DNA from: an uncultured Anaerotruncus sp.
GTDB taxonomy: Bacteria; Bacillota; Clostridia; Oscillospirales; Ruminococcaceae
Assembly (NCBI RefSeq): GCF_902490045.1
Contig: NZ_CABUCJ010000069.1
Span: 1 to 13,513 of the forward strand
DNA length: 13,513 nt
Reading direction: 5' to 3'
Shown here: positions 7,259 through 13,513 of the stretch, one piece after another
How positions within the stretch are numbered: position 1 is the first letter of the stretch
How the letters are laid out: every line of letters starts with the position of its first letter
Notes under the pieces: model-generated
Databases searched by the model: none
What the model was told of the DNA's origin: nothing
Seen by the model: the letters and a program-made list of their open reading frames with translations, nothing else
Translations under genes and position numbers: made by a program

Positions 7259-8479
7259 TCAGGTGCGGTAATCGCCGTTGATCTTCACATAATCATAGGT
7301 CAGGTCGCATCCCCAGGCGGTGGCGGATTCGCCGCCCTGGCCCATGTCGACTTCGATGCGGATCTCCTTTTCGCCGAGGACCGTCTTGGCCGTCTCCTCG
7401 CTGAAGGGAACGCCCGCGCCGTTTTCGCAGACGTGGATGCTCCCCGCGTCGGAGGCGAGCGTCACCGCCACCCGGTCGATCTCAAACTCCGCGTCGGTGT
7501 AGCCGATCGCGCAGAGGATGCGGCCCCAGTTGGCGTCCTCGCCGAACATCGCGGCCTTGAAGAGGCTCGAGCAGACGACCGACTTGGCGACCTTTCTGGC
7601 GGTTTCCTTGTCGGGCGCGCCGGTCACGGTGCACTCGAGCAGCTTGGAGGCGCCCTCGCCGTCGGCGGCCAGCTCCCTTGCGATCTGGCGGCAGACCATC
7701 ATGAGCCCCTGCGCGAAGTGGTAGTAATCGGCGTCCATCGAGGTGATCTCCGGGTTGCCCGCCTCGCCGTTGGCGAGGATGGAGAGCATGTCGTTGGTGG
7801 AGGTGTCCCCGTCGACCGAGACCATGTTGAAGGTCTCGTCGGCGACGCATTTGAGCGCCTTCTGGAGCAGCGCCGGGGCGATGGCCGCGTCGGTGGTGAC
7901 AAAGCAGAGCATGGTCGCCATGTTGGGATGGATCATCCCGGAGCCCTTGGCGATGCCGCCGACCGTGCAGGTTTTGCCGCCGAGCGAAAAGCGCACCGCG
8001 ACCTCCTTGCGTTTGGTGTCGGTGGTCATGATCGCCTCGGCGGCGTCCGCGCTCCCCGCCTCCGAGAGGGATGCGGCGAGCGACGGCATGGCGGCCGTAA
8101 TGGGCCCCAGCGGCAGCGGCTGGCCGATGACCCCGGTGGACGCGACGATCACGTCGTCGGGCGAAATCTTCAGCGCGGCGGCCGCGCTCCCGCACATGGC
8201 GGTCGCGATGTCGACGCCGTCGGCGTTGCAGGTGTTGGCGTTGCCGGAATTGCAGAGGAAGGCCTTTGCGCGGCCGTCCCGCAGATGCGCCTGCGTCACG
8301 AGGATGGGCGCGCCCTTGACCTTGTTTTGCGTATAGATCGCGGCGGCGGCGCAGGGCTTTTTGCTCACGATGAGCGCGAGGTCGTTCTTGGCGCGGTTTT
8401 TGCGGATGCCCGCGTGGACGGCGCCCGCCAAAAAGCCTTTCGCGGCGCAGACGCCGCCCTCGACGAATGTATAGGACAT
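7259..8479 (-). CDS. argJ: Bifunctional ornithine acetyltransferase / N-acetylglutamate synthase
   Basis: It moves the acetyl group from N-acetylornithine to glutamate, releasing ornithine and regenerating N-acetylglutamate (cyclic pathway). Many members also make N-acetylglutamate from acetyl-CoA. The 406-residue precursor has the self-cleavage site in KGSGMIHPNMATML: cleavage between A188 and T189 would give an alpha chain (1-188) and a beta chain whose N-terminal T189 is the nucleophile. STGVIG (114-119) is the oxyanion region. The ATG has AAGGAGTG 8 to 9 bases upstream and follows the argC stop by 21 bases. No argA or argE is seen in the operon, consistent with the bifunctional form, but mono- versus bifunctional activity cannot be proven from sequence. 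Confidence 0.96.
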   Translation of the reverse strand: MSYTFVEGGVCAAKGFLAGAVHAGIRKNRAKNDLALIVSKKPCAAAAIYTQNKVKGAPILVTQAHLRDGRAKAFLCNSGNANTCNADGVDIATAMCGSAAAALKISPDDVIVASTGVIGQPLPLGPITAAMPSLAASLSEAGSADAAEAIMTTDTKRKEVAVRFSLGGKTCTVGGIAKGSGMIHPNMATMLCFVTTDAAIAPALLQKALKCVADETFNMVSVDGDTSTNDMLSILANGEAGNPEITSMDADYYHFAQGLMMVCRQIARELAADGEGASKLLECTVTGAPDKETARKVAKSVVCSSLFKAAMFGEDANWGRILCAIGYTDAEFEIDRVAVTLASDAGSIHVCENGAGVPFSEETAKTVLGEKEIRIEVDMGQGGESATAWGCDLTYDYVKINGDYRT

Positions 8480-8500
8480 TGCCGGTTCACTCCTTTTAGT

Positions 8501-9541
8501 TCAAAACGCGGGCGGGATGATGCGGAGCCCCACATCCTCATCGAGCCCGAGCGCGATGTTCATATTCTGGATCGCCTGCCCCGCCGCGCCCTTGACCATG
8601 TTGTCGATCGTCGAAACGACGATCAGACGGCCGGTGTGCGCGTCGGCGTGCAGGGAGATGTGGCAGTAGTTGGAGAATTTCACGTTTTTGAGGTTCGCGG
8701 CCGCCCCGTCGGGCAGCACCCTGACAAATTCCTCGTCCCGGTAGAATTCCTCGTAGAGCGCGCGCACGGCCGCCAGGTCGAAGCCGGGCGTGAAATTTGC
8801 GTACATCGTCGAGACGATGCCCCGGTTGACCGCCAGCAGGTGCGGCACAAAGGTGACCTTCACGTCGTGCCTGGCGAGCTCGGAGAGGGTCTGCTCGATC
8901 TCTGGGGTGTGGCGGTGGGAGGCGATCTTATAGGGCGCGAACGCCTCGTTGCATTCGGTGTAATGGGTGTTGAGGGCCAGTCCGCGGCCCGCGCCGGTCG
9001 CGCCCGACTTGGAGTCGATGACGAGGGTGGCAGGGTCGATCGCGCCGGCCTTCACGGCGGGCGCGAGCCCGAGCGCGATGGAGGTGGGGTAGCAGCCGGG
9101 GTTGCCGATGAGCTTCGCGCCCGCAAGCCGCGCCCGGTGCAGCTCGGGGATGCAGTAGACGGCGGCCTCGTGCAGCTGGGGGTCGGCGTAGTCCTTGCCG
9201 TACCACCGCTTATAGTCGGCCTCGTTTTTGAGGCGGAAGTCCGCGCCCATATCGATATAGAGCTTGCCCGCGTCGAAGCACCGGCGCGCGATGGGTTCGG
9301 AGAGCCCGGCGGGCAGCGAGCCGAAGACAACGCCGCACCGGTCGACGACGGCGGCGTCATCGACGAGGGTTTCGCCGAAGATGCCGGTGAGCTGCGGATA
9401 GATTTCACTGATCGCCTGCCCCTCGAAGGAGACGGAGGAGACGGCCGCGACCTCGACGGCGGGGTGGGAGAGGAGCAGCCGCACGATCTCAAGTCCCGCG
9501 TAGCCGGTGGCGCCGATGACGCCCGCTTTGATCTTCGCCAT
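8501..9541 (-). CDS. argC: N-acetyl-gamma-glutamyl-phosphate reductase
   Basis: This NADPH-dependent enzyme reduces N-acetylglutamyl phosphate to the semialdehyde, the third step. The 346-residue product opens with the nucleotide-binding loop GVIGATGYAG (7-16). The catalytic cysteine is C150 in GNPGCYPT, and SHRHTPEI (208-215) supplies the active-site histidine. VKGAAGQAIQN (316-326) is the C-terminal family motif. The start is ATG 9541, with AGAGGTG about 6 bases upstream. The frame stays open to an ATG at 9658, but those 39 extra codons are the translation of a hairpin repeat and must not be included. It is followed by argJ after 21 bases. Confidence 0.97.
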   Translation of the reverse strand: MAKIKAGVIGATGYAGLEIVRLLLSHPAVEVAAVSSVSFEGQAISEIYPQLTGIFGETLVDDAAVVDRCGVVFGSLPAGLSEPIARRCFDAGKLYIDMGADFRLKNEADYKRWYGKDYADPQLHEAAVYCIPELHRARLAGAKLIGNPGCYPTSIALGLAPAVKAGAIDPATLVIDSKSGATGAGRGLALNTHYTECNEAFAPYKIASHRHTPEIEQTLSELARHDVKVTFVPHLLAVNRGIVSTMYANFTPGFDLAAVRALYEEFYRDEEFVRVLPDGAAANLKNVKFSNYCHISLHADAHTGRLIVVSTIDNMVKGAAGQAIQNMNIALGLDEDVGLRIIPPAF

Positions 9542-9662
9542 AGTAGCACCTCTAAAACTCAAAAGTTTCGCCGGCCTTTTCAAAGGCCGTAGGTCCGGGG
9601 GCAAAGCCCCTGGGGAACCCTTTTCTCTTGCAAAAGGTTTCCCCACACCCTTTTCCAAAATG
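9542..9662 (-). repeat. Spacer between argH and argC with three hairpins and dispersed repeat copy 2
   Basis: Reading the plus strand there are three inverted repeats. CGGCCTT (9572-9578) pairs with AAGGCCG (9583-9589). GGGGC (9598-9602) pairs with GCCCC (9606-9610). 9612-9624 pairs with 9632-9644 (13 bp, one mismatch). Bases 9612-9652 are the second copy of the element at 6212-6252, in the same orientation. On the minus strand there is no convincing T-run after these stems. The piece nearest argC contains only its ribosome site. Confidence 0.75.
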
Positions 9663-11045
9663 TTAGTTTTGATTCTCTTCCAAAAACGCCGTAATCAGCG
9701 CAATCTGCTTTTTCACCGCGTCGGGAGACGGCCCGCCCTCGCTGAGCCTGCCCTCCACGCAGGTTTCCAGGTTGATCGCGCCGTACACATCCTCCGCGAA
9801 CACCGCGCTCGCCGCCTGGTAATCCGCCAGCGGCAGGGTTTCCAGCGTCAGCCCCCGGCGGATGCACTCCGCCACCAGCCCGCCGGTGATCTTGTACGCG
9901 TCGCGGAAGGGAACCCCCTTCTTGGTCAGGTAGTCGGCGCAGTCGGTCGCGTTGATGAACCCCTTTGCCGCCGCCGCGCGCATGTTTTCCTTGAGCACCG
10001 TCATCGTGTGGAGCATCGGCGTAAAGGTTTTGAGGCACAGCTTCACCGTGTCCACCGCGTCGAAGACAGCCTCCTTATCCTCCTGCATATCCTTGTTGTA
10101 AGCGAGCGGAAGCCCCTTCATCATCGTGAGCAGCGTCATCAGATCGCCGTACACCCGCCCCGTCTTGCCGCGCACCAGCTCGGCCACGTCGGGGTTTTTT
10201 TTCTGCGGCATGATCGACGAGCCGGTCGCGAACGCGTCGTCGAGCTCGATAAATTTGAATTCCCACGAGCACCACGCCACGATCTCCTCCGAAAAGCGCG
10301 ACAGGTGCATCATGATGACCGCGACCGCGTTCGCCAGCTCGATGCAGAAGTCCCGGTCGGACACCCCGTCGAGCGAATTGGCCGTCGGGGCCGTGAAGCC
10401 GAGCGCCGCCGCGGTCCGCTGCCGGTCGATCGGATAGGTCGTCCCGGCGAGCGCGCCCGAGCCAAGCGGGCAGAATTCCATCCGCCCCGCCGCGTCGGAC
10501 ACCCGTTCCACGTCGCGCAGGAACATGTTGGCATAGGCCATCAGGTGGTGGGCGAAGGTCACCGGCTGCGCCCGCTGCAAATGGGTGTAGCCGGGCATGA
10601 CCGTGTCGAGGTGCTCCGCCGCCTTGTCGCGCAGCTCGGTGATGAGCGCGAGCAGCAGGGTCTTGATCTCCCCCGCCTCCTCCCGCAGCGTCAGCCGCAG
10701 GTCGAGCGCGACCTGGTCGTTGCGGCTGCGCGCGGTGTGCAGCCGCTTGCCCGCGCCGCCGATCCGTTCGGTCAGCTCCGCCTCGACGAACATGTGGATG
10801 TCCTCCGCGCCGGGGTCGAAGACGAGCGCGCCGCTTTGGAGGTCCGCGAGGATGCCCTCAAGCCCCCTTGCGATCGCGTCCGCGTCCTCCTGCGGGATGA
10901 TCCCCTGCTCCGCGAGCATCGCGGCGTGCGCCAGCGAGCCCTTGATATCCTGCTCATACATCCGGCAGTCGAACCGGATGGAGGAATTGAAGTCGTTCAC
11001 CCGTTCGTCGACCTCTTTGGAAAACCGTCCCGCCCACATCTTCAT
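9663..11045 (-). CDS. argH: Argininosuccinate lyase
   Basis: It cleaves argininosuccinate to arginine and fumarate, the last step. The 460 residues are the normal length for this fumarase/aspartase-superfamily enzyme. Visible landmarks are MWAGRF near the start, SRNDQV (107-112), the catalytic histidine in GYTHLQRAQP (H155) and the superfamily signature GSSIMPQKKNPD (275-286) with its active-site serines. The start ATG has AAAAGGAG about 10 bases upstream. An A8 run encodes the QKKN of the signature (plus-strand T8 at 10195-10202). It is the second gene of the operon, 90 bases after argG, with a hairpin in the gap. Confidence 0.97.
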   Translation of the reverse strand: MKMWAGRFSKEVDERVNDFNSSIRFDCRMYEQDIKGSLAHAAMLAEQGIIPQEDADAIARGLEGILADLQSGALVFDPGAEDIHMFVEAELTERIGGAGKRLHTARSRNDQVALDLRLTLREEAGEIKTLLLALITELRDKAAEHLDTVMPGYTHLQRAQPVTFAHHLMAYANMFLRDVERVSDAAGRMEFCPLGSGALAGTTYPIDRQRTAAALGFTAPTANSLDGVSDRDFCIELANAVAVIMMHLSRFSEEIVAWCSWEFKFIELDDAFATGSSIMPQKKNPDVAELVRGKTGRVYGDLMTLLTMMKGLPLAYNKDMQEDKEAVFDAVDTVKLCLKTFTPMLHTMTVLKENMRAAAAKGFINATDCADYLTKKGVPFRDAYKITGGLVAECIRRGLTLETLPLADYQAASAVFAEDVYGAINLETCVEGRLSEGGPSPDAVKKQIALITAFLEENQN

Positions 11046-11078
11046 ATCCCGGCTACTCCTTTTCCCGTTGTGAAATGC

Positions 11079-11113
11079 CTGTAACGCGGAAGGCAGACGT
11101 CCCCGCGTTACGG
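11079..11113 (-). other. Stem-loop between argG and argH
   Basis: GTAACGCGG (11081-11089) and CCGCGTTAC (11103-11111) are perfect inverted repeats around a 13-base loop. One wobble and one GC pair extend the stem to 11 (11079-11113). There is no T-run on the minus strand, so termination is unlikely. A processing, stabilising or partial attenuation role between the first two operon genes is possible but not shown. Confidence 0.6.
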
Positions 11114-11135
11114 CTAAAAACTCTGTGCAGTTTCT

Positions 11136-12356
11136 TTATTTGATCTTCTTTTCGTCGAGCAGCGCCTTGACCTTGATCGGCAGGCCGAACAGGTTGATGA
11201 AGCCCGCGGAGTCCGCCTGGTCGTAGACGTGGTCCTCGCCGAAGGTGGCGATCTCCTCCGAATAGAGGGAGTGCGGGGAGGTCATGCCGGCGTTGATGAT
11301 GTTGCCCTTGTAGAGCTTGAGCTTCACATCGCCGGTCACCGTCTCCTGGGTCTTGTCGACGAAGGCGTTGAGCGCCTCCATGAGCGGGGTGTACCACTGG
11401 CCGTTGTAGACGAGCTCGCTGTACTTGATGCCCATCTGCATCTTGTAGTGCTGGGTTTCCTTGTCGAGGGTGATCTCCTCGAGTGACTGGTGGGCGGCGT
11501 AGAGGATGGTGCCGCCCGGAGTCTCGTAGACGCCCCGGCTCTTCATGCCGACCAGCCGGTTTTCGACCATGTCGATGATGCCGATGCCGTTTTTGCCGCC
11601 CAGGTCGTTGAGCTTATAGACGATGTCGACCGCCTTCATCTTCTGGCCGTCGACCGCGACCGGCACGCCCTTTTCAAAGCTGATCGTCACATAGGTGGGC
11701 TTGTCGGGGGCCTTTTCGGGCGAAACGCCCATCTCGAGGATTTTGTCGTAGTCCGGCTCGTTCGCGGGGTCCTCGAGGTCGAGGCCCTCGTGGGACAGGT
11801 GCCAGAGGTTCTTGTCCTTGGAGTAGTTGGTCTCCCGGTTGATCTTGAGCGGGATGTTGTGTTCCTCCGCGTAGGCGATCTCCTTCTCCCGCGAGTTGAG
11901 CTCCCAGAACCGCCACGGGGCGATGATCGGCATGTTGGGCGCGAACGCCTTGATGGTCAGTTCAAACCGCACCTGGTCGTTGCCCTTGCCGGTGCAGCCG
12001 TGGGCGATCGCGTCGGCGCCTTCCTTCTTGGCGATCTCGACCAGCCGCTTCGCGATGACCGGCCGCGCGAAGGAGGTGCCCAGCAGGTATTTGCCCTCGT
12101 AGACCGCGCCCGCCTTGACGGTCGGGACGATGAAGTCGTTGACGAATTCCTCGGTGAGGTCCTCGATGTAGCATTTGGAAGCGCCCGTCTTGACCGCCTT
12201 CTCCTCGAGCCCCTCGAGCTCGCCCATGCCCTGCCCGACGTTCGCCGCGACCGCGATCACCTCGCAGCCGTAGTGCTCCTTGAGCCAGGGGATGATGACA
12301 GAGGTATCCAGCCCGCCCGAATACGCCAGGATGACTTTCTTGAATTTCTGTTCCAT
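11136..12356 (-). CDS. argG: Argininosuccinate synthase
   Basis: It condenses citrulline and aspartate with ATP to argininosuccinate, the penultimate step. The 406-residue product has the N-type ATP-pyrophosphatase loop AYSGGLDTS (11-19), GTSFARPVIAK (93-103) and the citrulline/aspartate site HGCTGKGNDQVRFE (119-132), all diagnostic of ArgG. The ATG is preceded by GGAGG with 9 bases spacing. It is the promoter-proximal gene of the arg operon, so it directly feels repression at the upstream ARG-box-like sites. argH follows after 90 bases. Confidence 0.98.
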   Translation of the reverse strand: MEQKFKKVILAYSGGLDTSVIIPWLKEHYGCEVIAVAANVGQGMGELEGLEEKAVKTGASKCYIEDLTEEFVNDFIVPTVKAGAVYEGKYLLGTSFARPVIAKRLVEIAKKEGADAIAHGCTGKGNDQVRFELTIKAFAPNMPIIAPWRFWELNSREKEIAYAEEHNIPLKINRETNYSKDKNLWHLSHEGLDLEDPANEPDYDKILEMGVSPEKAPDKPTYVTISFEKGVPVAVDGQKMKAVDIVYKLNDLGGKNGIGIIDMVENRLVGMKSRGVYETPGGTILYAAHQSLEEITLDKETQHYKMQMGIKYSELVYNGQWYTPLMEALNAFVDKTQETVTGDVKLKLYKGNIINAGMTSPHSLYSEEIATFGEDHVYDQADSAGFINLFGLPIKVKALLDEKKIK

Positions 12357-12397
12357 ATTTCATTCCTCCGTTGGTTAATCATTCATTCGATACCCCT

Positions 12398-12425
12398 ATT
12401 ATACATTATATTTATGCAAATGCAA
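12398..12425 (-). promoter_or_regulatory. Promoter of the arg operon
   Basis: On the minus strand TTGCAT (12420-12425) and a perfect TATAAT (12398-12403) are spaced by 16 bases. Transcription should begin near 12391, leaving a leader of about 35 bases before argG. A second TATAAT at 12405-12410 has no good -35 at the right distance. The promoter lies inside the only strongly AT-rich stretch of the window. Confidence 0.75.
12405..12418. promoter_or_regulatory. ARG-box-like operator 2 (weaker)
   Basis: This 14-mer matches the ARG-box core at 10 of 14 positions and lies in the promoter spacer, 30 bases centre-to-centre from operator 1. A third partial match (11 of 14, minus strand) lies at 12372-12385 in the leader. 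With such AT-rich sequence, chance matches are likely, so these are candidates only. Confidence 0.35.
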
Positions 12426-12434
12426 GCATTTTTA

Positions 12435-12448
12435 CGTATAAATATTCA
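12435..12448. promoter_or_regulatory. ARG-box-like operator 1 (ArgR/AhrC)
   Basis: The plus-strand 14-mer CGTATAAATATTCA matches the ARG-box core TGAATWWWWATTCA at 12 of 14 positions. It lies just upstream of the arg promoter -35, where ArgR/AhrC hexamers commonly bind as part of a pair of boxes. The regulator gene itself is not in the window. Confidence 0.6.
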
Positions 12449-12490
12449 GCTTCATTAAAATTTAATTGGGTAAAGTTGCACAAAAAGAGG

Positions 12491-12519
12491 TTCTTTTCGC
12501 AAAAGCGGCGTGCTATAAT
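12491..12519 (+). promoter_or_regulatory. Extended -10 promoter of the flavin-reductase gene
   Basis: TGCTATAAT at 12511-12519 is a TGn-extended perfect -10. The matching -35, TTCTTT (12491-12496, 17-base spacer), is weak, as often seen with extended -10 promoters. Transcription would start near 12526, giving a leader of about 36 bases. It diverges from the arg promoter; the ARG-box-like sites are 60 bases or more upstream. Confidence 0.75.
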
Positions 12520-12561
12520 AGGGATTACATGGAAGAATCTATACGGAAGGAATGATAGAAT

Positions 12562-13086
12562 ATGCAGAAAATATCCCCCTACGAGCTGGCCGTCAACCCG
12601 TTTGAAGCGATCCACCACAAATGGGCGATGATCACCACCCAGTCGGGCGAAAAGGTCAACACCATGGTCGCGAGCTGGGGCGGCGTGGGCATCATGTGGA
12701 ACCGCCCTGTCACCTGGGTCTTCCTGAGGCCCCAGCGGTTTACCCGCGAGCTGCTCGACCGGAGCGAACGGTTTTCCGTCTGCTTCCTGCCCGAGCAGTA
12801 CCGCCAGCAGATGAACTACTGCGGCTCCCACTCGGGCCGCGCGGAGGAGAAGCTCGCCGTCTGCGGCTTCGAGGCCGTCACCCTCGACGGCGCGCCGGTG
12901 CTCGGGCAGTCGGAGCTCGCGCTCACCTGCCGCAAGCTCTACCGCCAGCCCATGGACCCCGCCTGCTTCCTCGACCTCGAGCCCGACGCCCGCTGGTATC
13001 CCGAAAAGGACTACCACATCATGTACGTCTCCGAGATTCTGGGCGCCTACGGGCGCACGTCAGTTGCGGCTCCCGACCGCAACTGA
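12562..13086 (+). CDS. Flavin reductase family protein (FMN-binding)
   Basis: The 174-residue product fits the flavin-reductase-like split-barrel family, in which FMN is bound and often reduced by NAD(P)H, or serves as a redox cofactor. The opening KISPYELAVNPFEAIHHKWAMIT, the NTMVASWGGVGIMW segment (33-46) and VFLRPQRFT (53-61) are the typical FMN-phosphate and isoalloxazine regions seen in clostridial members. GGAAGG (12545-12550) lies 11 bases before the ATG, a slightly long spacing; an out-of-frame ATG at 12552 is rejected. The protein has no pathway link with argG and seems independently expressed. Its last codons fall inside a perfect inverted repeat. The substrate is unknown; it may also be a flavoredoxin-like electron carrier. 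Confidence 0.88.
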   Translation: MQKISPYELAVNPFEAIHHKWAMITTQSGEKVNTMVASWGGVGIMWNRPVTWVFLRPQRFTRELLDRSERFSVCFLPEQYRQQMNYCGSHSGRAEEKLAVCGFEAVTLDGAPVLGQSELALTCRKLYRQPMDPACFLDLEPDARWYPEKDYHIMYVSEILGAYGRTSVAAPDRN

Positions 13087-13087
13087 C
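13059..13087 (+). repeat. Perfect inverted repeat spanning the stop codon
   Basis: GTCAGTTGCGG (13059-13069) and CCGCAACTGAC (13077-13087) form an 11-bp perfect stem with a 7-base loop. The TGA stop (13084-13086) lies within the right arm. No T-run follows, so it is not a standard terminator. Confidence 0.8.
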
Positions 13088-13127
13088 CCCGCGATCGGTC
13101 AAGCCGATGCGCGTGCGCCTCACGGGC

Positions 13128-13146
13128 GGAGGGCGGGTCGCCCTCC
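13128..13146. repeat. Short GC-rich hairpin with direct-repeat segment
   Basis: GGAGGGCG (13128-13135) and CGCCCTCC (13139-13146) pair with a 3-base loop. The segment beginning here (CGCCCTCCCCCGTGT, then G or A, then CCCC) recurs at 13311-13330. Confidence 0.55.
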
Positions 13147-13177
13147 CCCGTGTGCCCCCACCTGATTAACTGCATAC

Positions 13178-13211
13178 AAAAAAGCGGCCGTCCGACTGGA
13201 CGGCCGCTTTT
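13178..13211. terminator. Bidirectional intrinsic terminator
   Basis: A perfect 14-bp stem (13180-13193 with 13198-13211) with loop GACT stands 93 bases after the flavin-reductase stop. It is followed by four T on the plus strand, enough to end that gene. On the minus strand it is followed by six T (A-run 13178-13183), so it is better formed for transcription entering from the right. Confidence 0.88.
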
Positions 13212-13513
13212 GTCGAAGCCACAGAAGTCTGCGGAACATGTGGGGAGCTATCCTGTTCCCCTTGTTGGGAGCGCCGAAACCAGGTTGGGCCCTCTGGGCA
13301 CGGGCCGGGCCGCCCTCCCCCGTGTACCCCCTCCCGGCGGGCGCTCCGCGTCTTCCGTCTCCACACGCTGGGAGAATCGAGACTAGGTTGAGCCCTCAGC
13401 TAGTGTACCCTTGGGGTGCGGCGGTAATTTGCGGGTCTTGGCAAGGTTCTCCCGGAGGTTTCTCAAGGGGACTGGCGGAAGTCCCCTTGAGCGGACTTTT
13501 GGTTCCTTTTCGT
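13212..13513. repeat. Gene-free right end with degenerate direct repeats and a perfect hairpin
   Basis: No reading frame here has a ribosome site or recognisable product. Two copies of a 20-base direct repeat lie at 13275-13294 and 13378-13397 (17 of 20 identical, offset 103 bases). The CGCCCTCCCCCGTGT segment at 13311-13325 repeats one at 13139-13153. CTCAAGGGGACT (13462-13473) and AGTCCCCTTGAG (13480-13491) form a 12-bp perfect stem with a 6-base loop, followed by a pyrimidine-rich tail that runs off the window. It resembles the intergenic hairpin families of clostridial genomes. An RNA gene cannot be excluded. Confidence 0.55.

Noticed and set aside
7226..9592. A 788-codon open frame on the plus strand opposite argJ and argC
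   Set aside because: It is antisense to two certain genes, has a low-complexity Arg/Gly/Asp/Ala/His-rich composition and no family motif. Long antisense frames arise in GC-rich coding sequence with strong third-position GC.
9507..11084. A 525-codon open frame on the plus strand opposite argH
   Set aside because: It is a shadow of argH on the other strand, with no recognisable domain and with a start inside the argC coding region.
12412..13017. A 201-codon frame on the minus strand opposite the flavin-reductase gene
   Set aside because: It lies antisense to a recognised family member and would run through both divergent promoters.
13150..13386. Small frames of 66 and 78 codons in the right end
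   Set aside because: They lie across the terminator and repeats, lack ribosome sites and show no recognisable protein.

Overview
The window is an ordinary but tidy chromosomal stretch of amino-acid biosynthesis from a GC-rich, low-motility-type Firmicute. G+C is roughly two thirds by eye. Strong AGGAGG-type ribosome sites, sigma-A-like promoters, a Gram-positive lipobox, an ornithine-acetyltransferase (ArgJ) arginine pathway and GC-rich intergenic hairpin repeats together suggest a clostridial lineage of the Oscillospiraceae/Ruminococcaceae kind. That placement is an inference and was not tested by any search.

Left part (1-2300): ilvN and ilvB on the minus strand encode the small and large subunits of acetolactate synthase, transcribed from a near-consensus promoter with a short leader. 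Divergently, a short TrmO/TsaA-type tRNA methyltransferase gene (2406-2885) has its own promoter. It converges on a lone substrate-binding lipoprotein gene of the cobalamin/iron-chelate ABC class (2945-3985, minus), with a strong hairpin between them.

Central part (4080-12450): a complete seven-gene arginine operon runs on the minus strand in the order argG-argH-argC-argJ-argB-argD-argF. Reading the pathway: ArgJ makes N-acetylglutamate and recycles the acetyl group. ArgB, ArgC and ArgD convert N-acetylglutamate to N-acetylornithine, and ArgJ releases ornithine. ArgF makes citrulline, and ArgG and ArgH make arginine. Carbamoyl phosphate synthase and the ArgR/AhrC repressor are not in the window. 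The operon starts at a promoter with at least one good ARG-box-like operator (12435-12448) and ends at a 15-bp hairpin terminator (4081-4114). Three intergenic gaps inside the operon hold stem-loops, and two of these share a dispersed repeat (34 of 41 bases identical).

Right part (12449-13513): a flavin-reductase-family gene is transcribed divergently from argG. A perfect inverted repeat swallows its stop codon, and a bidirectional terminator follows. The last 300 bases have no credible gene but contain degenerate direct repeats and a 12-bp perfect hairpin, which look like part of an intergenic repeat family.

I found no convincing new biological system. The points most worth a second look are the repeat elements within and beside the operon, the unusual active-site and C-terminal features of IlvB, and the stop-codon hairpin.
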